This document shows positions 17,253 to 25,993 of a stretch of 35,114 nucleotides of DNA, piece by piece (the stretch's first letter is position 1; each line of letters opens with the position of its first letter). Origin of the DNA: Clostridia bacterium (lineage in GTDB: Bacteria > Bacillota > Clostridia > Oscillospirales > Acutalibacteraceae). The notes under the pieces are model-generated. The model ran no database searches, had not been told where the DNA came from, and saw nothing but the letters and a program-made list of their open reading frames with translations. Where the stretch lies: contig JAFSYP010000078.1 in assembly GCA_017449935.1 (NCBI GenBank), positions 1-35,114 on the forward strand, read 5' to 3'. The translations under genes were made by a program, and so were the position numbers.

Positions 17253-18392
17253 TTAAAAGAATCTCCATCGGGAGAGGAAGTATCCGGGGATCGCCACGAA
17301 CGCGAAGAACGCCCAACTGACGAGCGTGAACGTCTTGATGAATCTGCCGCCGTTCTGCGGATAGGCGCGCACATACAGACGGTAGTTGATGACCGACGCG
17401 AGCGAGCCGATCAGCGAGCAAAGTCCCGCCGTATCCGCGCCGTAAATAAGACCGGAAAAGTTTTCCGTGAACGGATACAGGACGATCGTCGCCGGGACGT
17501 TGGAAATGAGCTGACTCAGGCCGATCGCCCACCAGTACTCATGCCCCGCCACAGCCTTGCGCAGGAAAGCCGCCACCGACGCGTTGCCGGCGACGGAGGA
17601 CGAAAAGATAAAAAAGCACAGGAAGGTGACCAGCAGTACGTAGTCCACCTTCAAAAACAGCTTTCGGTCCGTGACCGCGATCCCGACCAATACGATCAGC
17701 AGCGCGGCCGGCCACCATTTTGTGCGCGTCACGATCACCGCGAGCACCAGCACGAACAGCGCGATATACGCCGCGCGCTGCCGAGCGCGGCCGGCAGGCC
17801 GCTCGTCCGCGTCCGTCTGCGGCACGGCAGGCATGTGCGGATCCCTGCGGTAGAGAAAGAAAATGAATCCGACCAAAAGCGCCGCGGACATCCCGCACAG
17901 CGGAAGCATATGCAGCATAAAGCGGCCGACGCTCACCTGCGCCTGCCCGTACAGGAACAGATTCTGCGGACTGCCGAACGGCGTCAGCAGCGAACCGCGG
18001 ATCGCCGCGATATTCTCCATGGAGATCACGGGCAGGATGAACGCTTCCCTGTCCGTGCGCCGGAACAGCAGGATCGTCAGCGGAACAAAGATGATGAGCG
18101 AAACGTCGTTCGTGACGAGCATCGACGAGAAGAACACGCCGAACACCAGAAACAGCGTCAGCGTCGTCATGCGCCGCAGATTGCACGCCAGATCCGCCAG
18201 CGGCCGCAGCACGTCCTCCTGCTTGAAGCCCTCCAGCACGCACAGCATCATCAGCAGTATGCCGAGCGTGCGCCAGTCGATCTGCGAAAAGCGCTGCGCC
18301 GTCATCGGCGTCAGCAGAAGACCGACGGCCGCCGCAGCCAGCGACAGCGTCAGCATCAGTTCTTTTTTGAAAAAGCGAAAGACCTTTTTCAT
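17253..18392 (-). CDS. ArsB/NhaD/CitM-type ion transporter
   Basis: 379 residues, about ten membrane helices in two similar halves. The re-entrant motifs of the ion-transporter superfamily are present: VTNDVSLIIFVPL (about 93-105) and ISNVPATIVLYPF (about 303-315). It is somewhat shorter than ArsB or NhaD, and similar to uncharacterised YbiR-like members. The substrate (arsenite, Na+/H+, dicarboxylate or another anion) cannot be told; no ars genes are near. The ATG has AAGGAT 8 bases upstream. It appears to be first in the group with corA and the VTT gene. Confidence 0.85.
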   Translation of the reverse strand: MKKVFRFFKKELMLTLSLAAAAVGLLLTPMTAQRFSQIDWRTLGILLMMLCVLEGFKQEDVLRPLADLACNLRRMTTLTLFLVFGVFFSSMLVTNDVSLIIFVPLTILLFRRTDREAFILPVISMENIAAIRGSLLTPFGSPQNLFLYGQAQVSVGRFMLHMLPLCGMSAALLVGFIFFLYRRDPHMPAVPQTDADERPAGRARQRAAYIALFVLVLAVIVTRTKWWPAALLIVLVGIAVTDRKLFLKVDYVLLVTFLCFFIFSSSVAGNASVAAFLRKAVAGHEYWWAIGLSQLISNVPATIVLYPFTENFSGLIYGADTAGLCSLIGSLASVINYRLYVRAYPQNGGRFIKTFTLVSWAFFAFVAIPGYFLSRWRFF

Positions 18393-18423
18393 CCCGACTT
18401 ATCCTTTTTTGCCGATATGGAAA

Positions 18424-18459
18424 GGAGCCGCCGCAAATCGTCAAAATGCGGCGGGCTCC
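18424..18459 (-). terminator. Hairpin terminator after the enoate-reductase-like gene
   Basis: Read on the minus strand, GGAGCCCGCCGCA pairs with TGCGGCGGCTCC (one bulged base, 11-base loop). Only TTTCC follows, a weak U-tract. It lies 25 bases after the stop at 18485. A strong GC stem makes it a probable, not perfect, terminator. Confidence 0.65.
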
Positions 18460-18484
18460 GGGAGTATTCCTTCCGATCGCGCGA

Positions 18485-20542
18485 TCAGATCTTCATCGCC
18501 ACGTCGTATGCGCGCCAGATGACGGAACGCAGATTGCCGATGGCAAGACAGTCGCCGACCAGATACACGTTCTTGCCCTTGTCGGTCAGCGGCGCGGGGA
18601 TGTAACCGGCGCAGCTGATGACGGAGTCGCACGCGACGTCGAAATCCTTGCCGTCCTTGCCGGTGCAGACAATGCCGCCGTCCTTGACTTCCTTGAGCGT
18701 CGTTTCCAGATAGACCGGCACGTTGTTGAGCGCGAACCATTCGCGCAGATACGAGGAGTTCGCCAGGCACACGCCCTTCTGCGCCACCAGGTCGTCCTTC
18801 ATCTCGACGATGATCGGCTTCTTGCCCTGGAGCGCCAGCTCGTACGCGATCTCGCTGCCGGTCAGTCCGCCGCCGATCACGGCGACCGTCTCGCCGACAG
18901 GCGTGCCGTTCAGATAGTCGCAGCCCTCGATCATCTTTTCATAACCGGGCACGCGCTTCAGCAGACGCGGCACGGAACCGGTCGCGATGATGACGGGCGC
19001 GCCGCCGAACACGGCGATATCCTTCACCTCGTCGTTCAGGCGCACTTCGACGCCCAGCTGCTCCATCTGACGGCGGTACCACGCCAGCAGATCGCGCAGC
19101 TTGCCTTTGTAGGATTCGGCGCTGGCGGGGATGAACGTGCCGCCGAGCACGCCGCTCTTTTCATGGATGACGGGGTTGTGGCCGCGCAGCTTCAGCACGC
19201 GCGCAGCCTCCATGCCGCCGACGCCGCCGCCGACGATATGCACCGTCTTGGGCGATGCGGTCTTCTTGATGAAATGCTTGTTCCACTGCATAGTCTCCGC
19301 GTTGACGGCGCAGCGGGACAGACCGAGACTGTCGGACAGATCCTGGTCGTTCGGCACGCCCTTGTAGTGGCACATGTTGAAGCAGCCGTTGTGGCAGAGG
19401 ATACACGGACGGATGTCGTCCTTTTGGTCGTTCATCAGCTTCGTGATCCATTCCTGATCCGCCAGGAACTGCCGCGCGAAGCCCGCACCGTCGAGCTCTC
19501 CGTTCGCGATGGCCTCGGCCGCCGTTTCGGGATCGAGACGGCCGGCGCAGATGACCGGGATGTCGACGAACTTCTTGATATGCTCCACGTCCGCGAGGTT
19601 GCAGTTTTCGGGCATATAGATGGGCGGATGCGCCCAGTACCACGCGTCATAGGTGCCGTTGTCGCAGTTGAGCGCGTCGTAACCCGCGTCCTGCAGGTAC
19701 TTCGCCGCCTTTTCGGATTCTTCCATATCGCGGCCGGCTTCGACGAAATCCTCGCCCGGCAGCGCGCCCTGGCGGAAGCCCTTCGTCTTGGACACGACGC
19801 TGTACCGCAGAGACACCGGGAAATCCTTGCCGCAGGCTTCCTTGATCGCCTGCACGATCTCGACGGCGAAGCGGTAGCGGTTCTCGAACGAGCCGCCGTA
19901 TTCGTCGGTGCGCTTGTTGACGTATTTGAACGTGAACTGATCCAGCAGATAGCCCTCGTGCACCGCGTGGACCTCCACGCCGTCCACGCCCGCGTCCTTC
20001 AGCAGCTTCGCGCTCTCGGCGAACGCGTTGACAAACTCGCGGATCTCCTCCTTCGTCATTTCGCGGGACGGCAGTTTATCCGACCAGCGGTTGGGCGAGG
20101 GACTCGCGGATGCGGTGATCTTGTCGAGATCCATAAATGGCTTGCTGACGACGCGAAGCACCGGATTGTTGTAGAGCGTCTCCATCATCTTGCTGACGGT
20201 GAAGGAACGGCCGAAGCCTGCCGTCAGCTGCACGAACAGCTTGGCGCCGGTCTTGTGGAATTCGGGCATCCACGCCTTGAGATCGGCAAACATCTTTTTG
20301 TTTTTGTGCAGCCATTGGCCGCGCATGGGATTGTATACCGGCTGACAGCCCGGCAGCAGAAGGCCGACGTTGTTCTTGGCGACCTCCATGATGAAGCGCG
20401 CGCCGTCCTTGTCGAAGTGATTGTGGATCTCCATCCAGCCGAACAGGTCGGTGCCGCCCATACTGGTCAGGACGATGCGGTTTTTGATCTCGCAGCTGCC
20501 GATTTTCCACGGGGTAAACAGGGGCGCTAATTTCTGATCCAT
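18485..20542 (-). CDS. FMN/Fe-S/FAD oxidoreductase of the 2-enoate reductase / 2,4-dienoyl-CoA reductase family
   Basis: 685 residues. N-terminal Old Yellow Enzyme TIM barrel (about 1-370) with the HAVHEGYLLDQF active-site region (about 192-203) and the RTDEYGGSFENR loop. A [4Fe-4S] cluster is indicated by Cys380, Cys383, Cys387 and Cys411. Then two Rossmann-type nucleotide motifs: GGGVGG (about 438-443, FAD) and GGGLTG (about 557-562, NAD(P)). Such enzymes reduce activated C=C bonds (enoates, dienoyl-CoA, or bile-acid and other enones as in BaiCD). The substrate here cannot be deduced; no bai or fatty-acid genes are adjacent. The ATG at 20542 is chosen because GAGGAG lies 7 bases before it. 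Two further in-frame starts upstream overlap the SD. It is monocistronic, with its own promoter and terminator. Confidence 0.9.
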   Translation of the reverse strand: MDQKLAPLFTPWKIGSCEIKNRIVLTSMGGTDLFGWMEIHNHFDKDGARFIMEVAKNNVGLLLPGCQPVYNPMRGQWLHKNKKMFADLKAWMPEFHKTGAKLFVQLTAGFGRSFTVSKMMETLYNNPVLRVVSKPFMDLDKITASASPSPNRWSDKLPSREMTKEEIREFVNAFAESAKLLKDAGVDGVEVHAVHEGYLLDQFTFKYVNKRTDEYGGSFENRYRFAVEIVQAIKEACGKDFPVSLRYSVVSKTKGFRQGALPGEDFVEAGRDMEESEKAAKYLQDAGYDALNCDNGTYDAWYWAHPPIYMPENCNLADVEHIKKFVDIPVICAGRLDPETAAEAIANGELDGAGFARQFLADQEWITKLMNDQKDDIRPCILCHNGCFNMCHYKGVPNDQDLSDSLGLSRCAVNAETMQWNKHFIKKTASPKTVHIVGGGVGGMEAARVLKLRGHNPVIHEKSGVLGGTFIPASAESYKGKLRDLLAWYRRQMEQLGVEVRLNDEVKDIAVFGGAPVIIATGSVPRLLKRVPGYEKMIEGCDYLNGTPVGETVAVIGGGLTGSEIAYELALQGKKPIIVEMKDDLVAQKGVCLANSSYLREWFALNNVPVYLETTLKEVKDGGIVCTGKDGKDFDVACDSVISCAGYIPAPLTDKGKNVYLVGDCLAIGNLRSVIWRAYDVAMKI

Positions 20543-20587
20543 GTTCATTCTCCTCACATTTTAATCAAAGCAAAAGCCTACGGTTTT

Positions 20588-20615
20588 ATTTTACCGTTTT
20601 TTCCGGATTTGTCAA
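20588..20615 (-). promoter_or_regulatory. Promoter of the enoate-reductase-like gene
   Basis: Minus strand: -35 TTGACA (20610-20615), 16-base spacer, -10 TAAAAT (20588-20593), about 45 bases upstream of the ATG. Near-consensus sigma-A promoter. Confidence 0.8.
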
Positions 20616-20623
20616 TGGTTTTT

Positions 20624-20641
20624 CGTCGGCACATGCCGACG
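20624..20641. promoter_or_regulatory. Perfect 8-bp-arm dyad just upstream of the -35
   Basis: CGTCGGCA and TGCCGACG flank 2 bases, forming a perfect 18-bp dyad. It ends 9 bases upstream of the -35 of the enoate-reductase-like gene, and GCCGACGG is repeated again alongside. No U-tract follows on either strand, so it looks more like an operator or activator site than a terminator. The regulator is not in the window. Confidence 0.4.
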
Positions 20642-20662
20642 GCCGACGGTCTTTTCAGCGAA

Positions 20663-20694
20663 ACAACACCGCACATCGGATCGTGCGGTGTTGT
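20663..20694 (-). terminator. Terminator after the parvulin gene
   Basis: A perfect 12-bp stem (ACAACACCGCAC with GTGCGGTGTTGT) has an 8-base loop. Read on the minus strand it is followed by TTTCG. It lies about 40 bases after the stop codon at 20733. Confidence 0.75.
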
Positions 20695-20732
20695 CGTAAA
20701 TATTCAATGCTTGATTTTGCCGGTCGAAATAT

Positions 20733-22601
20733 TTATCCGGCGGTCACGGTGTTCGAGGCATTCGCGTTGATGGACTTCACCGTGGCGTCGATCAGCTTAT
20801 AGGCGCGGGCATAGCCGCTTGCCATACCGGCCGCGTTCTTCGTCACCTTGGCGGAATCCTTCTTCAGCTCGCCTTCGAGCCAGGACGAATAGTCGTCCTG
20901 CGTATGCGTCGTGCGGATGGTCTTGCGGTACGCCAGATCCTTGTTGCCGACATAATACATAATGTGGTAGCCGTATTCGCTCTCCACGATCTCGACGTCG
21001 CCTTCCTTGCGCTTTGCGTCGAAGATCCAGGAATCGAACGAATCGACCATCTGGCCGGGCGTCACGCTCTCGTACAGGCCGCCGGTGGTATTCGAGCCGG
21101 GATCCTCGGAATACTGGTTAGCCAGCTCGCCGAACGCGTCGGACGTCTTCTCGGCTGTGTCTTCCCACTCCTTCAGGACCTCTTCGGCCTTAGCCTTCTT
21201 CTCGGCGATCTCGTCGTCGGACAGCGGCTCGTTCGTGGAAGTATCGACCGTCATGAACAGGATGTGACGCACGTCGACAGTCTCCTGCGGATACGCGGGC
21301 TTCACGACGTAGACGGCATAGGCTTTGCCCGCCTCGGTGGTGAAAACCTTCTTGTCGCCCGCCTTGCGCGCAGCGTCAAACGCCCACTTCGCGGCGTCCT
21401 CGGAAACGGCGCTGGTCAGGTTCGACATGGTCTGGCCGTAAGACTTGGTATTGGAGTCGTAGGTCTTTTGCTTGTCTTCGGCCTCTTTGGCCTTTGCGTC
21501 GGCGTCGTCGGTCTTGTCCTCGGCTTCTTCGGCCTTCACGTCGGCCGCGTCGGTCGTGTCCTCGGCTTCTTCGGCCTTTGCATCGGCCGCGTCGGTCGTG
21601 TCCTCGGCCTCTTCGGCCTTTTCATCCGCCGCGTCGATATACACGCCCGCCGCCGTGATGAAGGACGCCTCGTCCTTCGCCTTCGCGAGCAGATCCTGCG
21701 CGTTCTTGAGCGCCTTGGCGTTTTCAGCCTCCTGACGCTTCGCGAGCGCGTCCTCCTTCTCGCCTTCCTTCGCCTCGAGCGTATCAGGCTCGATACCGTA
21801 CATGCGCAGATCGACCACGTCGTATTCCGTGGTGTCTTCCTTGTACTCCTTGTCGACCTCTTCGTCCGTGTACTTATCCTCGAAGGACTTTTCCTTCTCT
21901 TCGCTGAAACGCTGGACGATCATTTCCTTTTCCATCATGCCCCGCATGAAGCTCTCGGTGATGCCCTCGCCGTAATAGACCTTCAGATAGGAATTGAGCG
22001 ACATGGAGATGGCGTTCTGCTGCGTGGAATTGGCGCCGGAAGCCGTCTGGCGCATGGATTCGATCTGCTCGTCGATATCCGCTTTTTCCTCGTCGGTCAC
22101 TTTGTAGCCCTTGGCGACCGCGTTGTCATACAGCGTATAGAATTCCTGCATATAGTCCACAGTATTCTTTTCAAGCTGCTCAGACCACTTGATGGCATTG
22201 CCGTCGTCGTCCTGATAGGGGCTGTCCTGCTCCTCGGGAGACAGCTTGTAATCGAACCCGTACATATTGTAGCCGTAGTTCTGCTCGGACTGCTGCGCCT
22301 GATTCGCGGTGTTCTGGTACTGCATGTAGTACATATAGCCATACTCCGCGACGCTGACCTTATGGCTGCCCACGGTAAACGCCGTCTGCATCCGCGCAAT
22401 AGCGCCCGTCGTTTTCAGCACGCCGAACACGGCGCCGCCGACGATCGCAACAATCAGCAGAATCCCGATCACGCGGCCGACCACACGGCCTGCGCCCGGA
22501 TGACGTCTGCTTTTTTTTGCGTTCTTTTTTGCTGCGCTGGCAATTCGTTCTTTCCGTTCCTCACGGTAGAGTTCCGCTTTGCTTTTTTCGCTTTTTGCCA
22601 C
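20733..22601 (-). CDS. Membrane-anchored parvulin-type peptidyl-prolyl isomerase (PrsA/SurA-like) with acidic repeats
   Basis: 622 residues. A basic cytoplasmic N-terminus and one membrane helix (about 40-63) anchor a large extracellular chaperone domain. Unlike PrsA there is no lipobox. A SurA_N-like helical region (about 70-260) is followed by a charged linker, then four tandem 14-residue units of the type DAADxKAEEAEDTT (about 323-378). A parvulin domain follows (about 443-552; DVRHILF, SEDPGS..GG, YGYHIMYY). It likely helps secreted proteins fold. The start is set at GTG 22599-22601, which has AAAGGA 8 bases upstream. An in-frame ATG at 22619 has no SD. It has its own promoter and terminator. 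Confidence 0.87.
   Translation of the reverse strand: MAKSEKSKAELYREERKERIASAAKKNAKKSRRHPGAGRVVGRVIGILLIVAIVGGAVFGVLKTTGAIARMQTAFTVGSHKVSVAEYGYMYYMQYQNTANQAQQSEQNYGYNMYGFDYKLSPEEQDSPYQDDDGNAIKWSEQLEKNTVDYMQEFYTLYDNAVAKGYKVTDEEKADIDEQIESMRQTASGANSTQQNAISMSLNSYLKVYYGEGITESFMRGMMEKEMIVQRFSEEKEKSFEDKYTDEEVDKEYKEDTTEYDVVDLRMYGIEPDTLEAKEGEKEDALAKRQEAENAKALKNAQDLLAKAKDEASFITAAGVYIDAADEKAEEAEDTTDAADAKAEEAEDTTDAADVKAEEAEDKTDDADAKAKEAEDKQKTYDSNTKSYGQTMSNLTSAVSEDAAKWAFDAARKAGDKKVFTTEAGKAYAVYVVKPAYPQETVDVRHILFMTVDTSTNEPLSDDEIAEKKAKAEEVLKEWEDTAEKTSDAFGELANQYSEDPGSNTTGGLYESVTPGQMVDSFDSWIFDAKRKEGDVEIVESEYGYHIMYYVGNKDLAYRKTIRTTHTQDDYSSWLEGELKKDSAKVTKNAAGMASGYARAYKLIDATVKSINANASNTVTAG
21468..21635 (-). repeat. 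Four tandem 42-bp coding repeats in the parvulin gene
   Basis: Four consecutive 42-bp units encode DAAD(E/A/V)KAEEAEDTT-like peptides; the last is more divergent (DDADAKAKEAEDKQ). The units are near-identical in DNA, so the array may vary in copy number by slippage. The peptide is strongly acidic and helical, and would form a coiled or extended spacer between the two chaperone halves. Confidence 0.85.
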
Positions 22602-22656
22602 TTGAACCATCCTTTTCATGATTGATTGCACCGGAATATTCCAGTATAACGAATCT

Positions 22657-22685
22657 ATTTTATACTATTTTTGCGGATTCTGCAA
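22657..22685 (-). promoter_or_regulatory. Promoter of the parvulin gene
   Basis: Minus strand: -35 TTGCAG (22680-22685), 17-base spacer, -10 TAAAAT (22657-22662), followed in the leader by the perfect palindrome GGAATATTCC (22633-22642). That palindrome may be an operator or simply AT-rich leader. Confidence 0.65.
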
Positions 22686-22723
22686 GTCTATTTTAAGAAA
22701 AAGTGCAAAAAAACACAAAAAAC

Positions 22724-23698
22724 CTATCTCTGTTCCCACAGGGAACGGTCGCGAAACGCCGTTTCAAACCACACGTCGGGCAGAGAAAACCGCATCCCGT
22801 CCAAGTATTGCAGCGCGCCGCAGTCCTCCCGGAAGTCGAACTGCAGACTGTACGCGCACAGGAACTGCTTCTTGTAGCCGTAGGCCTTGTTCAGCGCGTT
22901 CGTGCCGTATTTTCCGTCGCCCAGCAGCGGACAGCCGACGCTCGCCAGATGCGCGCGGATCTGATGCGTGCGCCCGGTAAGCAGCTCGATCTCCAGAAGA
23001 CTCAGGCCGCGGTGCGTGTCCAGAACGCGATAGCGCGTGCGGATCTCCTTGGCGTCCGGCGCGGCGTTTTTTTGTACGGTCACCTTGTTCTTGGCCTCGT
23101 CCTTGCGCAGATACCCCGTCAGCGTGTCCTCGCGCCGCGGCGGCGTTCCGTGCACGACGCACAGATACAGCTTGTGCAGCTGCCGGGACTTGACGATATG
23201 GTTGAGCAGCCGCAGCGCCTCGGCGTTCTTGGCCGCCATCACGATCCCGCAGGTATTGCGGTCGATCCGATTGACCAGCGACGGCGTGAAGGACTGCTCG
23301 GCTTCGGGATCGTACTCGCCTTTCTCGTAGAGATAGCGCTTGACTCTGCCGATGAGCGTATCGACGTACTCCGTGTCGTCCGGGTGCGAGAGCAGGCCGA
23401 CTTTTTTGTTCAGCAGCAGCAGATTCCCGTCCTCATAGAGGACGTCGAGCGATTTGGAGGCGCGCAGGAAATCATACTGCGGGCGCGGCTTTTCAAAAAA
23501 CTCGTCGTTTATGTACAGCTCCAGCGTATCCCCCGCCGCAAGGCGGTCGGAGATCTGCGCGCGTTTGCCGTTGCGCTTGATGCGCTTGAGCCGGATGTAC
23601 TTGTACAAAAGCGCCTGCGGCAGATTCGGCAGGCTTTTTGTCAGGAATTTATCCAGCCGCTGCCCCGCGTCGTTGGGCTGCACCGTGAGTGTTTTCAC
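22724..23698 (-). CDS. RluA-family pseudouridine synthase
   Basis: 324 residues. Converts specific uridines in rRNA (RluC/RluD-type) or tRNA to pseudouridine. An N-terminal S4 RNA-binding domain (about 12-60) is followed by the catalytic domain. The catalytic motif usually reads HRLDRxTSG; here it is NRIDRNTCG with the essential Asp at 146. His is replaced by Asn and Ser by Cys. LTGRTHQIRAHLA is well conserved. The start is GTG (23696-23698), using the GAAGGGG SD that lies in the last codons of the upstream oxidoreductase gene; the gap is 6 bases. It is the last gene of the operon that starts at 29225. No clear terminator was seen after it. Confidence 0.9.
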   Translation of the reverse strand: MKTLTVQPNDAGQRLDKFLTKSLPNLPQALLYKYIRLKRIKRNGKRAQISDRLAAGDTLELYINDEFFEKPRPQYDFLRASKSLDVLYEDGNLLLLNKKVGLLSHPDDTEYVDTLIGRVKRYLYEKGEYDPEAEQSFTPSLVNRIDRNTCGIVMAAKNAEALRLLNHIVKSRQLHKLYLCVVHGTPPRREDTLTGYLRKDEAKNKVTVQKNAAPDAKEIRTRYRVLDTHRGLSLLEIELLTGRTHQIRAHLASVGCPLLGDGKYGTNALNKAYGYKKQFLCAYSLQFDFREDCGALQYLDGMRFSLPDVWFETAFRDRSLWEQR

Positions 23699-23704
23699 AG
23701 ACGC

Positions 23705-25042
23705 TTACCCCTTCTGCTGCTTGGCAAAGAACGCGTTGTAGTTGGCGACCCACTTGCGCACGTTCTGCGTCGCCCACGTGTGCGGCATCATCGCGCACAG
23801 CGCCGTCGCGGACGCGATCTGCGAAGCGATGCGCAGGATCTTCGTCAGCAGGATCTTGTCCGTGCAGACCTTCTTCGCGCGGTCGACCAGGTCCTTGACG
23901 GACATCTTCATCATCGACTGCAGATTGGTGGTGTTGGCGGTGATGGTGATCTGATCCTCGGTCAGAATACCGCGCTCGAACAGGAAGTCGACCTCAGCCG
24001 GCTCCATCGACAGCAGCGCGTTTTTCAGGCACGTCATGGCCGCGTAGCCCGCGCCGAGCAGCTTGAAGTACCCGACCTGATATTTCCAGAGCGTTTCGGC
24101 GGTGAACGCACAATCCTTGTCGTCCGTCACAGTGCGGGAAAGGATGTGCGAAGCCTTGAGCGCGTTTGCGATGCCGGAACCGATCAGCGGCACGGTCATG
24201 AACGCGCTGTCGCCGAGCGCGGCATAGCCGTCCGCGACCATCTGCGAAAGCGGCTGCCGGACGGGGATCTTGGCAAACTGTCCGCCGCGCACGATCTCTT
24301 CGCCGATGTGCGGATTCGTCCGGCGCAGATCCGCCAGCGCCTGCTGCACCTCGTCCTCGCCGAACGGCGCGAAACGCACGATCAGCACGTCCGCATAATC
24401 GTCCTCCGTGGCGACCCACGCGATCTCCTGTCTGCCCTGATGCAGGACGTAGACTTCATAGCTGTGCGCCGGCGTAAAGTCGCCGGTACGCGCGAAGAAT
24501 GCGCGGTAGACGAACGCGGTGTTGTTCGCGCCGATCTCCGGTTCCACGCCGCAGACCTGCGGCAGGGCGCTGCGCAGCGGGGAATCCATACCGCACGCGT
24601 CGATCACCAGATCGGCGTACAGCTTTTCCTCGCCCGCGAGCACGCCGCACACGCGGCTGCCCAGAAGCAGCGGCGCCGTCACCGGCGTTTCAAAGCGGAA
24701 CTTCACGCCGCAGCGCTTGGCATGTGCGACCAGATGCGCGTAAATGTCGCGGCGCTCCATTTTGATCTCCCGCTCGTCCTGCGGGACGTTCTGCGTCAGC
24801 GTAACGCTCTGCGCCGGCGGGAAGAACGTCATGTTTTCCTTGTAGCTGTACAGGCTGCGGGAAGGATACGGCACGCCCGCGGCGATCAGCGACTGCGGCG
24901 CAAAAATGTCCGTCCAGTCGTAGCCGAGCGCCTCCTCCGCTTTCTTTTCGAGCAGCGTAACGTCGTATCCCTTGCGCGCGAGATCCGCCGCGACGGCAAG
25001 ACCGCCGTGACCTGCGCCTGCAACGAGGATTGTTTTACCCAT
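23705..25042 (-). CDS. FAD-dependent oxidoreductase (geranylgeranyl-reductase/monooxygenase-like)
   Basis: 445 residues. The N-terminal dinucleotide motif is VAGAGHGGLAVAADLARKG (about 7-25), ending in the acidic LLEKK. A second FAD contact, GYAALGDSAF..PLIGSGI (about 275-297), fits p-hydroxybenzoate hydroxylase-like or geranylgeranyl-reductase-like flavoproteins. The substrate is unknown. The C-terminal 120 residues are helical. It starts 6 bases after the exporter gene, with AAAGGA and 9-base spacing. A metabolite-modifying enzyme next to an EamA exporter could form a small module, but this is inference. Confidence 0.85.
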   Translation of the reverse strand: MGKTILVAGAGHGGLAVAADLARKGYDVTLLEKKAEEALGYDWTDIFAPQSLIAAGVPYPSRSLYSYKENMTFFPPAQSVTLTQNVPQDEREIKMERRDIYAHLVAHAKRCGVKFRFETPVTAPLLLGSRVCGVLAGEEKLYADLVIDACGMDSPLRSALPQVCGVEPEIGANNTAFVYRAFFARTGDFTPAHSYEVYVLHQGRQEIAWVATEDDYADVLIVRFAPFGEDEVQQALADLRRTNPHIGEEIVRGGQFAKIPVRQPLSQMVADGYAALGDSAFMTVPLIGSGIANALKASHILSRTVTDDKDCAFTAETLWKYQVGYFKLLGAGYAAMTCLKNALLSMEPAEVDFLFERGILTEDQITITANTTNLQSMMKMSVKDLVDRAKKVCTDKILLTKILRIASQIASATALCAMMPHTWATQNVRKWVANYNAFFAKQQKG

Positions 25043-25048
25043 ATGGGA

Positions 25049-25993
25049 TCATCCTTTCTGTTTTGAGTTAATATGAAAAAGGCTTTGCCAAATTTCCCGG
25101 GGGATCAGTGTGAGCATGATGGCGATGAACATGATCGTGCAGCCGAACAGCTCGCGCGCGCTCATCGCCTGTCCGAGCAGCAGCCATCCGAAGATCGACG
25201 CGAACACCGACTCCAGACACAGCAGCATGGACGCGAGAACAGGCTCGGTATTTTTCTGTCCGTACAGCTGGAGCGTGAACGCGCCCGCGCTGGACAGCAC
25301 GCCGGCATACAGGATCTCCGGCGCGGCGGAAAGGATCGCGGGGAGCGTAGGCCGCTCGAACACGAACATGCAGACGATCGACAGCGCGCCGGCGATCGCG
25401 AACTGTAAACAGGACAGCGAGATCACGTTGACGCGCGTCGCGTACCGGTCGGAAAACAGGATCTGCGTCGCGAAGAAGATCGAGCAGGACAGCGAGAGGA
25501 GCTCGCCGCGTCCGAAGGAGAACTGCTCGCCCTTGCGCAGACACAGCAGGAAGATGCCGAACGCGGCCAGCAGCACGCTGAACCAGACGAGCGGCATGAT
25601 CTTTTTGCGAAAAAGAAGCGTACCGAGGATCGGCACAAGGATCATATACATCGCGGTGAGAAAGCCGACCTTGCCCGCCGGCGTGTCGATAAAGGCGAAC
25701 TGCTGAAGATTGATGCCCACGAACAGGCAGAACCCGCAGATCGCGCCGGCGGTCCAGAGCGTTTTGCGCGACGCGGCTTTCTCCGCGTCGGACTGCGGCG
25801 GCTGCTTCTTTCGGGCGCGCTTTTCACTGATGAGCGCCGCCGGGATCAGCACCAGCACCGCCAGCGCCATGCGCACGCCGGTGAACGTAAAGCCTCCGAC
25901 GTCCTCCATGGCCGTCGTCTGCACGACGAAGGAAAGCCCCCAGATCAGCGCCGCCAGAAAGCATGGCAGCGCGCCTTTGATTTGCTTGATCAT
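25049..25993 (-). CDS. EamA/DMT-superfamily transporter
   Basis: 314 residues, ten membrane helices in two EamA halves (about 8-145 and 165-300). Each half begins with a pattern like AALIWGLSFVVQ or ELLSLSCSIFFATQILFSD. Such proteins export or exchange amino acids, nucleotides or other small metabolites; the substrate is not predictable. Its ATG overlaps the stop of the YgiQ gene (ATGA, 4 bases), indicating coupled translation. Confidence 0.92.
   Translation of the reverse strand: MIKQIKGALPCFLAALIWGLSFVVQTTAMEDVGGFTFTGVRMALAVLVLIPAALISEKRARKKQPPQSDAEKAASRKTLWTAGAICGFCLFVGINLQQFAFIDTPAGKVGFLTAMYMILVPILGTLLFRKKIMPLVWFSVLLAAFGIFLLCLRKGEQFSFGRGELLSLSCSIFFATQILFSDRYATRVNVISLSCLQFAIAGALSIVCMFVFERPTLPAILSAAPEILYAGVLSSAGAFTLQLYGQKNTEPVLASMLLCLESVFASIFGWLLLGQAMSARELFGCTIMFIAIMLTLIPREIWQSLFHINSKQKG

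Noticed and set aside
17227-17532. Extended N-terminus for CorA
   Set aside because: The upstream in-frame part overlaps the permease gene and has no family similarity. The ATG at 17226 has a good SD and gives a normal CorA length.
18446-20530. 694-residue + frame opposite the enoate-reductase-like gene
   Set aside because: The minus strand has all cofactor motifs and a consensus promoter. The + frame is a shadow.
21468-21635. Possible CRISPR or satellite array
   Set aside because: The units are contiguous, in frame and without spacers. They encode an acidic peptide repeat.
22703-25066. 787-residue + frame spanning the rluA and FAD oxidoreductase genes
   Set aside because: It spans two well-supported minus-strand genes and is His/Arg/Gln-rich without an SD.
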